Assembly: GCA_023435725.1 (NCBI GenBank)
Contig: JAEYRD010000145.1
Coordinates: forward strand, 57,507-121,506
Length of the DNA stretch: 64,000 nt
DNA from: Pseudomonadota bacterium
GTDB taxonomy: Bacteria; Pseudomonadota; Alphaproteobacteria; Rhizobiales; Xanthobacteraceae
Direction of reading: 5' to 3'
In this document: positions 25,977 to 35,661 of the stretch, piece after piece
Layout: every line of letters starts with the position of its first letter
How positions within the stretch are numbered: position 1 is the first letter of the stretch
Translations under genes and position numbers: made by a program
The notes under the pieces: generated by a model
Seen by the model: only the letters and a program-made list of their open reading frames with translations
Told to the model about the DNA's origin: nothing
Database searches by the model: none

Positions 25977-26750
25977 ATGGATATCATGACGGGCGTCGGG
26001 CTCACGGCGGGCATCATCGTCATCGCGGCGATGATCTTCATGGGCGGCGACCTGCACATGTTCATCTCCGAACATGCGATGATCATCATCTTCGGCGGCT
26101 CGATCTCCGCCACCATGATCCGCTTTCCGCTCAGCGCGCTCCTGCACGGCCTTCCGCTCGGCGCCAAGTTCGCCTTCACCATGAGCCGCCTGTCGGCCCA
26201 CGACCTCGTCGACGAGCTCGCCCGCATCGCCGAGATCGCCCGCAAGCAGGGGCCGGTCGGCCTGGAAAAGGTCGAGACCGACGAGCCGTTCCTTGCCAAG
26301 GGCATCCGCTACGTCGCCGACGGCTACGATCTCGACTTCATCCGCGACAATCTCGAGCGCGACCGCGACAACTTCCTGATGCACCTCGACGAGGGCAGCA
26401 AGATCTATCGCGCCATCGGCGACTGCGCCCCGGCCTTCGGCATGATCGGCACGCTGATCGGCATGGTGCAGATGTTCGCCAACATGACCGACCCGTCCAA
26501 GCTCGGCCCGTTCATGGCGACTGCGCTGCTCGCCACCCTGTACGGCGCGCTCGTCGCGAACCTGTTCTGTCTGCCGATCGCCGACAAGCTGCACGGCAAG
26601 CTGCTCGACGAGGAGACCAACCGCACCCTGATCATTGACGGCATCCTGATGATCCGCGACTCCAAGAGCCCGACGCTGGTCCGCGAAATGCTGCTGGCCT
26701 ACCTGCCGGAGAAGCATCGTAACGCCGAGGGCGAGCCGGTGCCGGCGTAA
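25977..26750 (+). CDS. MotA/TolQ/ExbB-type proton channel protein (MotA-like)
   Basis: 257 residues from the ATG at 25977, preceded by TTGGAG. It has four membrane segments: two near the start (about 5-20 and 33-55) and two near the middle, including APAFGMIGTLIGMVQMFANM and ALLATLYGALVANLFCLPIADKLH, the hallmark channel helices with the conserved Gly-Thr and Pro. A cytoplasmic loop links them as in MotA. It is paired with a MotB-like gene 23 bp downstream. No flagellar gene is nearby, so it may be a non-flagellar stator or a secondary motor pair. Confidence 0.88.
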   Translation: MDIMTGVGLTAGIIVIAAMIFMGGDLHMFISEHAMIIIFGGSISATMIRFPLSALLHGLPLGAKFAFTMSRLSAHDLVDELARIAEIARKQGPVGLEKVETDEPFLAKGIRYVADGYDLDFIRDNLERDRDNFLMHLDEGSKIYRAIGDCAPAFGMIGTLIGMVQMFANMTDPSKLGPFMATALLATLYGALVANLFCLPIADKLHGKLLDEETNRTLIIDGILMIRDSKSPTLVREMLLAYLPEKHRNAEGEPVPA

Positions 26751-26773
26751 GGCGCCCGCCGGGATTTTGACCG

Positions 26774-27604
26774 ATGGCCAAGAAGAAACGCGGCGATGCT
26801 CATGGCGGCGGTCACGGCTGGTTCGTGACCTTCGCCGACCTCATGGGCCTGATGATGAGCTTCTTCGTGATGCTCGTCGCGTTCTCGACGCAGGACGCCA
26901 ACAAGCTGAAGATCGTCGCCGGCTCCATGCGCGATGCCTTCGGCGTACAGAACGAAGCGCGCTATGCCGGCATCGTCGAGTCCGACGGCCTGCCGACGCG
27001 CCCGCGGCTGAAGCACGTCGACCACATCCAGCCCGAGGATTCCTCCAACACCCCGACGCCGGACCAGGAGGATCGCGAACGCACGTCGGGCGCCAAGCTC
27101 AAGATCGATCGTAATTTTGCGCTCGCCGCCGCGTCGCTGCGCCAAGCCTTGCAGGACATGCCGGAACTGACCGAGATGTCCAAGCACATCATGTTCGAGG
27201 AGACCAAGCAGGGCCTCAACCTGGAGATCGTCGACCAGGACGGCCGCTCGATGTTCGCCGACGGCTCCAAGGTGCCCTATGACCGCACCCGCCGCCTGAT
27301 CGAGAAGCTCGCGATTCCGCTCAAGGCCACGCCGCTCCGCGTCTCCATCGCCGGCCACACCGCGGCCGGATTCGTGCCGACCCGCAGCGACTATGGCGCC
27401 TTCGATCTGTCGGCCGACCGCGCCAATGCCGTGCGCCAGATCCTCGAACGCGAGGGCTTGCCGGCGTCGCACATCTTCGCCGTCGCGGGCAAGGCCGACA
27501 CCCAGCCGCTGTTTCCGGACGATCCCTCGCTCGCGGCCAACCGGCGGGTCACGATCACCTTGATGCGCGAAGATCCGCCGCTCCCACCGAATTTGAAGCC
27601 GTAG
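26774..27604 (+). CDS. MotB-like protein with OmpA peptidoglycan-binding domain
   Basis: 276 residues. The single N-terminal helix WFVTFADLMGLMMSFFVMLV carries the proton-binding Asp typical of MotB (FAD). A linker of about 110 residues leads to an OmpA-like domain (about 155-265) with VSIAGHTAAGF, DLSADRANAVRQILEREG and the final NRRVTITL. Together with the MotA-like protein it would form an ion-driven stator anchored to peptidoglycan. The linker contains a short acidic Pro/Thr stretch. Confidence 0.9.
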   Translation: MAKKKRGDAHGGGHGWFVTFADLMGLMMSFFVMLVAFSTQDANKLKIVAGSMRDAFGVQNEARYAGIVESDGLPTRPRLKHVDHIQPEDSSNTPTPDQEDRERTSGAKLKIDRNFALAAASLRQALQDMPELTEMSKHIMFEETKQGLNLEIVDQDGRSMFADGSKVPYDRTRRLIEKLAIPLKATPLRVSIAGHTAAGFVPTRSDYGAFDLSADRANAVRQILEREGLPASHIFAVAGKADTQPLFPDDPSLAANRRVTITLMREDPPLPPNLKP

Positions 27605-27778
27605 GCCCTTGCGCTACCATTTTACCTGAGGCGTTGCGTCGCGCTGGCAACGGCCGACCGTTGCTGCGCCGTCACAGCAACTGTGTCGGCGCCTGCTATG
27701 CTGTCCCGATTGACAGGCGCGTAAGAACCGTCAAAAGGCGCCGGATCAATTCTCGGGAAGAAGCGTTTCTAGTCTCAC

Positions 27779-29677
27779 ATGACGGCGAGCATCACATCGA
27801 CCGAAGCCCAGGAAGGGCCGGTCACCTCGGGTTTCTGGGGCCTGACGCTCGGAAGCATAGGCGTCGTCTTCGGCGATATCGGCACCTCGCCGCTCTACGC
27901 ATTCCACGAGGCGGTCCGGGGCGCGGCCCATGGCGCACCGGTCTCGCGAGCCATGGTGCTCGGCGTGCTCTCGCTGATTCTGTGGGCGCTGCTGATCGTC
28001 GTCACTGCCAAATACGTCCTGTTGCTGCTGCGCGCCGACAACAACGGGGAGGGCGGCACACTTTCGCTGATGGCACTCGGCCAGCGCGCGCTCGGGCGGC
28101 GGAGCTGGTTCCTGCTCGCGCTCGGCGTGGTCGGCGCCTCCATGTTCATCGGCGATTCCATGATCACGCCGGCGATCTCGGTGCTGTCGGCGGTCGAAGG
28201 CCTCAAGCTCGCGACGCCTGCGTTCGAACACTACGTCGTGCCGCTCACGGTCCTCATCCTGGCACTGCTGTTCGCGGTCCAGAGCAAGGGGACGGCGCTG
28301 GTCGCCTCGGCCTTCGGGCCGGTGATGGTGGTGTGGTTCACCTGCCTCGCGCTGATGGGCATCGTCCACATCGCCGACGATCCGTCGGTGCTGGCTGCGA
28401 TCAATCCCTATTACGCCCTGCAATTCCTGCTGTCGCACGGGACGATCGGTCTGGTGACACTGGGCGCCGTGTTCCTGGCGGTGACCGGCGGCGAAGCGCT
28501 CTACGCCGATCTCGGCCATTTCGGCCGCAAGCCGATCCAGTCGGCCTGGATGTTCTTCGTGCTGCCCGCGCTCCTGATCAACTATTTCGGACAGGGCGCG
28601 CTGGTTCTGTCCGATCCCAGCGCGGTCGAACATTCCTTCTATCGGATGGTGCCGGAGAATCTGGTGCTGCCGCTGGTCGGACTTGCGACCGCCGCGACTG
28701 TGATCGCGAGCCAGGCGGTGATCACGGGCGCCTATTCGCTGGTCTATCAGGCGGTGCAACTCGGCCTCTTGCCGCGCTTCGAGGTGCGCTACACCTCCGC
28801 AACCCATGCCGGCCAGATCTATTTGCCGCGCGTGAACCGGCTGCTTCTGATCGGCGTGTTGCTGCTGGTGATGTTGTTCCATACCCCCAGCAACCTGGCT
28901 TCGGCCTACGGCATCGCGGTCTCCACCACCATGGTTGCCGACGGCATCATGGGCTTCGTCGTGATCTGGAAATTGTGGAACTGGCGCGCCGCCACGGCTG
29001 CGGCGGTGATCGTGCCCTTCGTCGTGGTCGACATGAGCTTCTTCAGCGCCAACCTGCTCAAGCTGCTCGAAGGCGCCTGGGTGCCGCTGCTGTTCGGCGC
29101 CGCCATGGCGGGGACGATCTGGACCTGGCGCCGCGGGTCGGGAATCCTGATCCAGAAGACGCGCCGGATCGAGGTGCCGCTCGACGATCTGATCCGCAGT
29201 CTGGAGAAGCGGCCGCCGCACATCGTCAAGGGCACCGCGGTGTTCCTGACCAGCGATCCCGCCTTCGTGCCGACCGCGCTATTGCACAACCTCAAGCACA
29301 ACAAGGTGCTGCACGAGCACAACGTGATCCTCACCATCGAGACCGCGCAGACGCCGCGGGTCGATCTGTCCGAGCGCTTCCGGATGGAGAAGATCAGCGA
29401 CAAGTTCTCGAAGGTCCGCCTGCGCTTCGGCTACATGGAGCAGCCGAACGTTCCCAAGGCGCTCGCGATCGCGCGCAAGCAGGGCTGGCAGTTCGACATC
29501 ATGTCGACGTCGTTCTTCGTGTCGCGAAGGTCGCTGAAGGCCTCGGCACAGTCGGGTATGCCATTGTGGCAAGACCACATCTTCATTGCGCTGAGCCGGT
29601 CCGCCAACGACGCCACCGACTATTTCCAGATTCCCACCGGGCGGGTGGTTGAAGTCGGAACCCAAGTGACTATTTGA
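27779..29677 (+). CDS. kup: Kup-type potassium uptake permease (first copy)
   Basis: 632 residues: twelve membrane helices (to about 450) then a hydrophilic C-terminal domain. It starts LTLGSIGVVFGDIGTSPLYAFHE, with the K+ binding GDIGTSPLYA signature, and has VTGGEALYADLGHFGRKPIQ. Imports K+ with protons. The neighbouring gene at 29820 is a clear paralogue: both end in the same FQIPTGRVVEVGTQVTI-type tail, apart from one residue. No good ribosome binding site is seen, so the start is not certain. Confidence 0.95.
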   Translation: MTASITSTEAQEGPVTSGFWGLTLGSIGVVFGDIGTSPLYAFHEAVRGAAHGAPVSRAMVLGVLSLILWALLIVVTAKYVLLLLRADNNGEGGTLSLMALGQRALGRRSWFLLALGVVGASMFIGDSMITPAISVLSAVEGLKLATPAFEHYVVPLTVLILALLFAVQSKGTALVASAFGPVMVVWFTCLALMGIVHIADDPSVLAAINPYYALQFLLSHGTIGLVTLGAVFLAVTGGEALYADLGHFGRKPIQSAWMFFVLPALLINYFGQGALVLSDPSAVEHSFYRMVPENLVLPLVGLATAATVIASQAVITGAYSLVYQAVQLGLLPRFEVRYTSATHAGQIYLPRVNRLLLIGVLLLVMLFHTPSNLASAYGIAVSTTMVADGIMGFVVIWKLWNWRAATAAAVIVPFVVVDMSFFSANLLKLLEGAWVPLLFGAAMAGTIWTWRRGSGILIQKTRRIEVPLDDLIRSLEKRPPHIVKGTAVFLTSDPAFVPTALLHNLKHNKVLHEHNVILTIETAQTPRVDLSERFRMEKISDKFSKVRLRFGYMEQPNVPKALAIARKQGWQFDIMSTSFFVSRRSLKASAQSGMPLWQDHIFIALSRSANDATDYFQIPTGRVVEVGTQVTI

Positions 29678-29819
29678 ACGCAATTGACGGACCCATGCGA
29701 ATTTTGCATGGTGAGGGCCCAAAATCGGGCTAGGCTATGCCGTCAGCGCAGGACTATAAGCCGCGCGCTCTTCCAGCCGTTGTGCAGCGAAGCATTTTTA
29801 GAGGCCACTGGGCTCTCCC

Positions 29820-31748
29820 ATGACAAGCGACGTAGCGATTTCCGCCCCGGAAACGGCGGCGGCCCATGGCCGTGGCGAGGCCCATACCACCGCCGGTTTC
29901 GGTGCGCTGACGCTCGGCAGCATCGGCGTTGTCTATGGCGACATCGGCACCAGCCCGCTCTACGCGTTCCGCGAGGCCGTGCTGGCCGCCTCGGGCGTGG
30001 AGGGGGTGCCGACGTCGGCGGCCGTTCTCGGTGTCGTGTCCCTGATCCTTTGGGCGCTCATCATCGTGGTGACGCTCAAATACGTCGTGATCCTGCTGCG
30101 TGCCGATAACAATGGCGAGGGCGGCACGCTCGCCCTGATGGCGCTGGCGCAGCGCGCGGTCGGTACGCGTGGAGCGACGGTCGTCTCGCTCGGCATCATC
30201 TCCGGTGCCCTGTTCTACGGCGATGCCGTGATCACGCCTGCGGTCTCGGTGCTATCGGCGATCGAGGGCATGAAGGACGTCACGCTGCGGTTCGAGCCCT
30301 ATATCGTTCCGCTGACGGTGGTGATCTTGGTCTGCCTGTTCGCCGTCCAGTCGCGCGGCACGGCCCGCGTCGCAGCATTCTTCGGCCCCGTGATGTGCGT
30401 CTGGTTCGCGGTCATTGCGCTGGCAGCTATTCATCCGATCATCGAGCAGCCGCAGGTGCTGTTCGCGCTGAACCCCGTCTATGCCGTATCCTTCATGTTC
30501 CACCACGGCATCATCGGCTTCGTGACACTGGGTGCGGTGTTCCTGGCGGTCACCGGTGCCGAGGCGCTCTATGCCGACCTCGGCCATTTCGGCAAGCGGC
30601 CGATCCAGACCGCGTGGCTGTTCATCGTGCTGCCGTCGCTGGCACTCAATTATCTGGGGCAGGGCGCACTCGTCCTCGGCGATCCCGGCGCGATCGTGAG
30701 CCCGTTCTTCCAACTCTTCCCGCAGGGTTTCATGCGCGGCAGCATGGTCGTGCTCGCCACCGCGGCGACCGTCATCGCGAGCCAGGCCGTCATCACCGGC
30801 GCCTATTCGCTGACGCGCCAGGCGATCCAGCTCGGGCTGCTGCCGCGCTTTGAAATTCGCCATACATCTGAAGCCCATTCCGGCCAGATCTTCATCCCGC
30901 GCATCAACCAGCTGCTGCTGGTCGCGGTGATCATGATGGTGCTGCTGTTCCGCTCCTCCGGTGCGCTGGCCTCGGCCTACGGTATCGCAGTGACCGGCAC
31001 CATGGTGGTCACCGGAATGATGGGCTTTGTCGTGATCTGGAAGGCGTGGAAGTGGTCGCCGGTCGCCGCCGCCGCGCTGATCGCGCCGTTCCTCTGCCTC
31101 GACCTGACCTTCCTGGCCGCGAACCTGTTGAAGGTGTTCGAGGGCGGCTGGGTGCCGCTCGCGCTCGGCTCCCTCATGATCATCCTGATGTACACGTGGC
31201 GACGCGGCAGCCGGCTCCTGTTCGAGAAGTCGCGCAAGCTCGAATTCCCGCTCGCCGACCTCGTGGCGATGCTCGAGAAGCGGCCGCCGCAGCGCGTGCC
31301 CGGCACCGCCGTGTTCCTGACCAGCGATCCGCTCAGCGCGCCGACCGCGCTGATGCACAGTCTGAAGCACTACAAAGTGCTTCACGAGAAGAATGTCATT
31401 CTCACAATCGAGACCGCGCAGACCCCGCGCATCGATCCGGCCGAGCGCGTCAGGCTGGAGCAGATCAGCCCGACCTTCTCCAAGGTGACGCTGAAGTTCG
31501 GCTTCATGGAATCGCCCAACGTGCCGAAGGCCCTGGCGATCGCCCGCAAGCTCGGCTGGCAGTTCGACATCATGTCGACCTCGTTCTTCCTGTCGCGCCG
31601 GGCGCTCAAGCCCGCCGCCCATTCCGGCATGCCGCGCTGGCAGGACCGGCTGTTCATCTCGCTCAGCCGCTCCGCCAACGACGCCACCGACTATTTCCAG
31701 ATCCCCAGCGGCCGCGTGGTCGAGGTCGGCACCCAGGTGACGATCTAG
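29820..31748 (+). CDS. kup: Kup-type potassium uptake permease (second copy)
   Basis: 642 residues with the same architecture as its neighbour: LTLGSIGVVYGDIGTSPLYAFRE, VTGAEALYADLGHFGKRPIQ, and a cytoplasmic C-terminal domain. The two are separated by 142 bp and diverge mostly in the first 25 residues and the helices around 110-200. This looks like an old tandem duplication. Different affinity or conditions of use are plausible, but not visible in sequence. Confidence 0.95.
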   Translation: MTSDVAISAPETAAAHGRGEAHTTAGFGALTLGSIGVVYGDIGTSPLYAFREAVLAASGVEGVPTSAAVLGVVSLILWALIIVVTLKYVVILLRADNNGEGGTLALMALAQRAVGTRGATVVSLGIISGALFYGDAVITPAVSVLSAIEGMKDVTLRFEPYIVPLTVVILVCLFAVQSRGTARVAAFFGPVMCVWFAVIALAAIHPIIEQPQVLFALNPVYAVSFMFHHGIIGFVTLGAVFLAVTGAEALYADLGHFGKRPIQTAWLFIVLPSLALNYLGQGALVLGDPGAIVSPFFQLFPQGFMRGSMVVLATAATVIASQAVITGAYSLTRQAIQLGLLPRFEIRHTSEAHSGQIFIPRINQLLLVAVIMMVLLFRSSGALASAYGIAVTGTMVVTGMMGFVVIWKAWKWSPVAAAALIAPFLCLDLTFLAANLLKVFEGGWVPLALGSLMIILMYTWRRGSRLLFEKSRKLEFPLADLVAMLEKRPPQRVPGTAVFLTSDPLSAPTALMHSLKHYKVLHEKNVILTIETAQTPRIDPAERVRLEQISPTFSKVTLKFGFMESPNVPKALAIARKLGWQFDIMSTSFFLSRRALKPAAHSGMPRWQDRLFISLSRSANDATDYFQIPSGRVVEVGTQVTI

Positions 31749-31905
31749 GAGGGGGGCGAAACCCGCGCTTCAAGTCGCTGCGATTTCGCTTTAACTTGCG
31801 CCGCGCGGCCCAAGCCTTTGTAGCGCTTGATTTTCGTGGGCCGAGAGGCAAGGTTGCCGCCGGCCGGGATCGCCCCGGCATGCGGCTGCGACGTTGGAGG
31901 ATGAT

Positions 31906-32232
31906 GTGGCAAACCAGGTACAGGATCTGACCCCGGACGAGGTCTCCAAGGGTGTCGAGGAAGGGCGCTATCTGCTCGTCGACGTCCGCGAGCCGAACGA
32001 GGTTGAGGCCGAGGCCTATCCTTACGGCGTCGTGGTGCCGCTCTCGACCTTCGATCCCAAGGCGATCCCTGATCCCCAAGGCAAGCAGGTCGTGTTCGCG
32101 TGCCGCTCCGGCAAACGCTCGGTGACGGCCTCGCTCGCGGCGCAGGCGGCTGGCCTTGCTTACGATAAGCATCTTGCCGGCGGCATACTCGGCTGGAAGG
32201 CGGCGGGTCTTCCCACCAAGGTCGGTGGCTGA
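31906..32232 (+). CDS. Rhodanese-like domain protein
   Basis: 108 residues, a single rhodanese domain. The GTG at 31906 has GGAGG just upstream. The fold signature VDVREPNEVEAEAYPYG and the active-site loop VVFACRSGKRS with Cys66 are intact, so sulfurtransferase activity is possible. The Lys/Arg-rich loop is shorter than in GlpE. The aminotransferase gene begins 7 bp downstream, suggesting an operon, perhaps with a sulfur-containing amino acid. Confidence 0.9.
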   Translation: MANQVQDLTPDEVSKGVEEGRYLLVDVREPNEVEAEAYPYGVVVPLSTFDPKAIPDPQGKQVVFACRSGKRSVTASLAAQAAGLAYDKHLAGGILGWKAAGLPTKVGG

Positions 32233-32239
32233 CCTCGCG

Positions 32240-33421
32240 ATGACGACCAAGAGCTCTTCGCTGAACAAAGTCTTCGCCGACCTTCCCGTCACCATCTTCG
32301 AGGCGATGTCGCAGGCCGCGCGCGACAACAACGCCATCAATCTCGGTCAGGGGTTCCCTGACGATCCCGGCCCCGAGGACATCCGCCGCGCGGCTGCCGA
32401 CGCTTCGCTGAACGGCTACAACCAGTACCCGTCGATGATGGGCATCCCGGAGCTGCGCCAGGCGATCGCGACCCATTACGGCCACTGGCACGGGCTCAAG
32501 CTCGATCCGATGAGCGAGGTGATGGTGACCTCCGGCGGCACCGAGGCGCTGACCTCGGCCATTCTCGCGGTGGTCCAGCCCGGTGACGAGGTGGTCTGCT
32601 TCCAGCCGGTCTATGATTCCTACCTGCCGATCATCCGCCAGGCCGGCGGAATTCCGCGCCTCGTGCGGCTCGAGCCGCCGCATTGGCGGCTGAACGAGGA
32701 CATGCTGAAAAGCGTCTTCAATTCAAAGACCAAGGCGGTGCTCTTCAACAATCCCTTAAATCCGTCCGCAGTGGTCTATCCGCGCGAGGACCTCGAACTG
32801 CTTGCGCGCTACTGCCAGGAGTTCGACGTCATCGCGATCTGCGACGAGGTCTGGGAGCACGTCACCTTCGACGAGCACAAGCACATCCCGCTGATCACCA
32901 TCCCCGGCATGCGCGAGCGCACCATCAAGGTCGGCTCGGCCGGCAAGATCTTCTCGCTGACCGGCTGGAAGATCGGCTTCGTCTGCGCAGCGCCGCCGCT
33001 GCTGCGCGTCGCGGCCAAGGTGCACCAGTTCCTGACCTTCACGACCGCGCCAAACCTCCAGGCCGCCGTCGCCTACGGCCTCGGCAAGCCCGACGAGTAT
33101 TTCCTGTCGATGCGCAAGGATCTGACGCGGAGCAGGGACCGTCTCACCAAGGGGCTGGAGAGCCTCGGCTTCCCCGTGCTGAAGTCGCAAGGAACCTACT
33201 TCCTCACCGTCGACCTGTCGCCGCTCGGGCTCAACGAGAGCGACACCGAGTTCTGCTGGCGGATCGTGAAGGACTACAAGGTGGCGGCGATCCCGGTATC
33301 GGCCTTCTACGAGCAGGACCCCGTGACCTCGGTGGTGCGCTTCTGCTTCGCCAAGAAGGACCAAACCCTCGACACCGCGCTGGAGCGGCTGTCGGACGCG
33401 GTGCGCGGGCGCAAGAGGTAG
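32240..33421 (+). CDS. PLP-dependent aminotransferase (class I/II; KAT / methionine aminotransferase-like)
   Basis: 393 residues. Fold type I features: NLGQGFPDDPGPEDIRRAA, VTSGGTEALTSA, NNPLNPSAVV, IAICDEVWEHVTFD and the Schiff-base Lys236 in GSAGKIFSLTGWKIGF, with the terminal VVRFCFAKKD Arg. The SLTGWKIGF form resembles kynurenine/glutamine transaminase K and the E. coli methionine aminotransferase YbdL. With a rhodanese upstream, a role in sulfur amino acid turnover is a reasonable guess. An overlapping GTG start at 32225 is possible. Confidence 0.9.
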   Translation: MTTKSSSLNKVFADLPVTIFEAMSQAARDNNAINLGQGFPDDPGPEDIRRAAADASLNGYNQYPSMMGIPELRQAIATHYGHWHGLKLDPMSEVMVTSGGTEALTSAILAVVQPGDEVVCFQPVYDSYLPIIRQAGGIPRLVRLEPPHWRLNEDMLKSVFNSKTKAVLFNNPLNPSAVVYPREDLELLARYCQEFDVIAICDEVWEHVTFDEHKHIPLITIPGMRERTIKVGSAGKIFSLTGWKIGFVCAAPPLLRVAAKVHQFLTFTTAPNLQAAVAYGLGKPDEYFLSMRKDLTRSRDRLTKGLESLGFPVLKSQGTYFLTVDLSPLGLNESDTEFCWRIVKDYKVAAIPVSAFYEQDPVTSVVRFCFAKKDQTLDTALERLSDAVRGRKR

Positions 33422-33427
33422 ACCAAG

Positions 33428-34552
33428 ATGACGAACGTCAGCCGCGCGAGGTCTTGCTTTGGTTTCGCAATCGCCGCGGCGCTGACGTTGTTTTCCGTTC
33501 CCGCAGGGGCCGAGGAGCGCGTCGTCAACTTCTACAACTGGTCCAACTACATGGCGCCTGGCGTCCTTGAGGCCTTCACCAAGGAGACCGGCATCAGGGT
33601 GGTCTACGACACCTTCGACGCCAACGAGACGCTGGAGACGCGCCTCATGGCCGGCAAGTCCGGCTACGATCTCGTGGTGCCCACCGCCTATTTCCTGCAG
33701 CGCCAGATCAAGGCCAACATCTTCCAGAAGCTCGACAAGTCGAAGCTGCCGAACCTCGCCAACGCCTGGCCGATGGTGACCAAGCATCTTGCCACCTACG
33801 ATCCCGGCAACGACTTCGCTGCGAACTACATGTGGGGCACGACGGGCATCGGCTACAACGTCGCCAAGGTGAAGCAGATCCTCGGGCCTGACGCGAAGAT
33901 CGACAGCTGGGACATCGTCTTCAAGCCGGAGAACCTCGCCAAGTTCAAAGACTGCGGCGTGCACATGCTTGACTCCGCCGACGATATCTTCCCGGCGGCG
34001 CTGAACCATCTCGGGCTCGATCCGAACTCGACCAAGCAGGCTGACCTGGAGAAGGCGGCTGACGTCGTGGCCAAGGTCCGGCCCTTCGTGCGCAAGTTCC
34101 ATTCGTCCGAATATCTGAGCGCGCTCGCCACCGGCGAGATCTGCGTCGTGGTCGGCTGGTCCGGCGACATCATGCAGGCCCGCGCCCGCGCGGCCGAAGC
34201 CAAGAAAGACGGTAGCAGCGGCGTCGAGATCGGCTACGCCATCCCGAAGGAGGGCGCGCAAATGTTCTTCGACAATCTCGCGATCCCCGCGGACGCGAAG
34301 AACGTCAAAGAGGCCTACGAGCTGATCAACTATCTCTACCGCCCCGACGTTGCCGCCAAGAACACGGACTTCCTGTCCTACGCCAACGGCAACCTCGCCA
34401 GCCAGAAGCTGGTCGCCCCGAAGATCCTCGGCGACAAGAACATCTATCCGGACGAGGCGACGCTCTCAAAGCTGTTCGTCATCACGGCCCGCGAGCCTGC
34501 GACGCAGCGGATCATCAACCGGCTCTGGACCAAGGTGAAGACGGGGCGCTGA
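33428..34552 (+). CDS. potF: Polyamine ABC transporter substrate-binding protein (PotF/PotD-like)
   Basis: 374 residues with a signal peptide (ARSCFGFAIAAALTLFSVPAGA). The mature start VVNFYNWSNYMAPGVLEAFTKETG and GYDLVVPTAYFLQRQIKANIFQKLDKSKLPN are typical of putrescine-binding PotF. Acidic and aromatic pocket residues such as the Trp in VGWSGD are in place. It binds polyamines in the periplasm for an ABC importer. Neither permease nor ATPase genes are adjacent, so it must serve a system elsewhere. A hairpin terminator follows its stop codon. Confidence 0.92.
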   Translation: MTNVSRARSCFGFAIAAALTLFSVPAGAEERVVNFYNWSNYMAPGVLEAFTKETGIRVVYDTFDANETLETRLMAGKSGYDLVVPTAYFLQRQIKANIFQKLDKSKLPNLANAWPMVTKHLATYDPGNDFAANYMWGTTGIGYNVAKVKQILGPDAKIDSWDIVFKPENLAKFKDCGVHMLDSADDIFPAALNHLGLDPNSTKQADLEKAADVVAKVRPFVRKFHSSEYLSALATGEICVVVGWSGDIMQARARAAEAKKDGSSGVEIGYAIPKEGAQMFFDNLAIPADAKNVKEAYELINYLYRPDVAAKNTDFLSYANGNLASQKLVAPKILGDKNIYPDEATLSKLFVITAREPATQRIINRLWTKVKTGR

Positions 34553-34565
34553 GGCGCCGTGGTCG

Positions 34566-34592
34566 TGCCGGGATCACCCGGCAAGTCATTTT
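34566..34592 (+). terminator. Rho-independent terminator after potF
   Basis: TGCCGGG and CCCGGCA form a perfect 7-bp stem with loop ATCA at 34566-34583, followed a few bases later by a short T-rich run (CATTTTC). It is 14 bp after the PotF stop codon. Confidence 0.55.
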
Positions 34593-34984
34593 CTGAAAAA
34601 CAACCCCATGCACAGTAGAACCGCCACCTTCGGGTTGTCGGAGGTGGAGCTGCGCAAGTCGCGATGCGGTCTGGTTTTATCGACGCGCGGGCGCAAGACC
34701 TTGAAGCACCTCGCGAGCGGCGAGAAATGACCGGCCGGCCGCGCCTGATATCATCAGGCTCCAGTCATTTGACTCGTCGGGCAAAACACCGGCAAACTGG
34801 CATCGCATCCATCAGGACCAGATGCTGCTCTCAATGCGAAGCATCGCGAGAGGAGGTGTTCTTCAAAGTTTCGGGGGGTCTTCTTCCGATCGCAAACGAG
34901 CTTTTTTGGCGATCTCCGTTTGAACTCTAAATACTGGTTGTCATTCTACACAACGATTGAAGCACGGAAGCAGGGCTATCAGGA
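34593..34984. other. Non-coding stretch at the edge of an AT-richer region
   Basis: No ORF with a ribosome binding site is visible. Sequences such as the one around 34598-34620 (AACCCCATGCACAGTAG) and 34768-34800 (TGACTCGTCGGGCAAAACA) resemble, from memory, recurrent intergenic fragments in Bradyrhizobium genomes. Base composition becomes visibly richer in A and T towards 34985, where the orphan genes begin. Confidence 0.4.
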
Positions 34985-35614
34985 ATGCGAGCGTCGCGTT
35001 TAGAGGACTTTCAACCCCCATTGTGGACGAGTTTAAGAGGTGTGAGCAACTCGACAGCCGCAAAAGCGACAGTCCTCATTCCGTTGATTAGGTATCTTGT
35101 TTTGTTCAACGGCAACGTCGTTCAGTATCTGAATATTGTGCGGGAGTTAGGTGGTCGCGATGACGTCGCTGTGTCCAGTCGGCTGATTTTGATCTACCTC
35201 GGTCTTGTGAATGTCGCCTTGGGCGTCATCATTTACAGTTGGTTATGTCCGAGCGAGGTGAAGCACTACGGCAGCGCGGCAGCATACGTTCAGGGTGATG
35301 GCCCGAGTCTGAGGGGCTTTCCAGTGGACGCCATCACGACTGTCCTGAGCGAGCACGGGCCGTCGCGTGAGGTGTTGGAGGAGTTGAGCAGTAGGCTGCG
35401 CCAGAAGGGCCATGAGAGCATGGTCAGCGATGCCGACATTGATGGTTACCGCCTCGAAATCCTACACCTCTACTTCGCCTATTTGAACCAGACGCATGTC
35501 GGTGCAAGGGTGGCGACGTTTCTGTTTTACCTGTGTGGCTTCTTTCTTCTGACGATACCATCAGCGCAGGTCTTCTGGGCCGTGGCTATGCTTCTCATAA
35601 AGCAGTCACACTAA
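34985..35614 (+). CDS. Membrane protein of unknown function
   Basis: 209 residues. There are likely membrane segments at about 29-42, 61-85 and 176-205, with a polar domain of some 80 residues in between (EVKHYGSAAAYVQGDG to DADIDGYRLEILHLY). The ribosome binding site CAGG is weak. Codon use is less GC-biased than in the flanks, a sign of recent acquisition. I do not recognise a family. The gene at 35662 follows 47 bp downstream in the same direction, so they may work together. Confidence 0.65.
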   Translation: MRASRLEDFQPPLWTSLRGVSNSTAAKATVLIPLIRYLVLFNGNVVQYLNIVRELGGRDDVAVSSRLILIYLGLVNVALGVIIYSWLCPSEVKHYGSAAAYVQGDGPSLRGFPVDAITTVLSEHGPSREVLEELSSRLRQKGHESMVSDADIDGYRLEILHLYFAYLNQTHVGARVATFLFYLCGFFLLTIPSAQVFWAVAMLLIKQSH

Positions 35615-35661
35615 AGCTTTTGTCATACCATGCTTCGACATTGTTTTTGAGCAATTGCGTT

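Noticed and set aside
29692..29711. Short inverted repeat CCATGC / GCATGG between the kup genes
   Set aside because: Only six base pairs with a seven-base loop; too weak to call a terminator or an operator.
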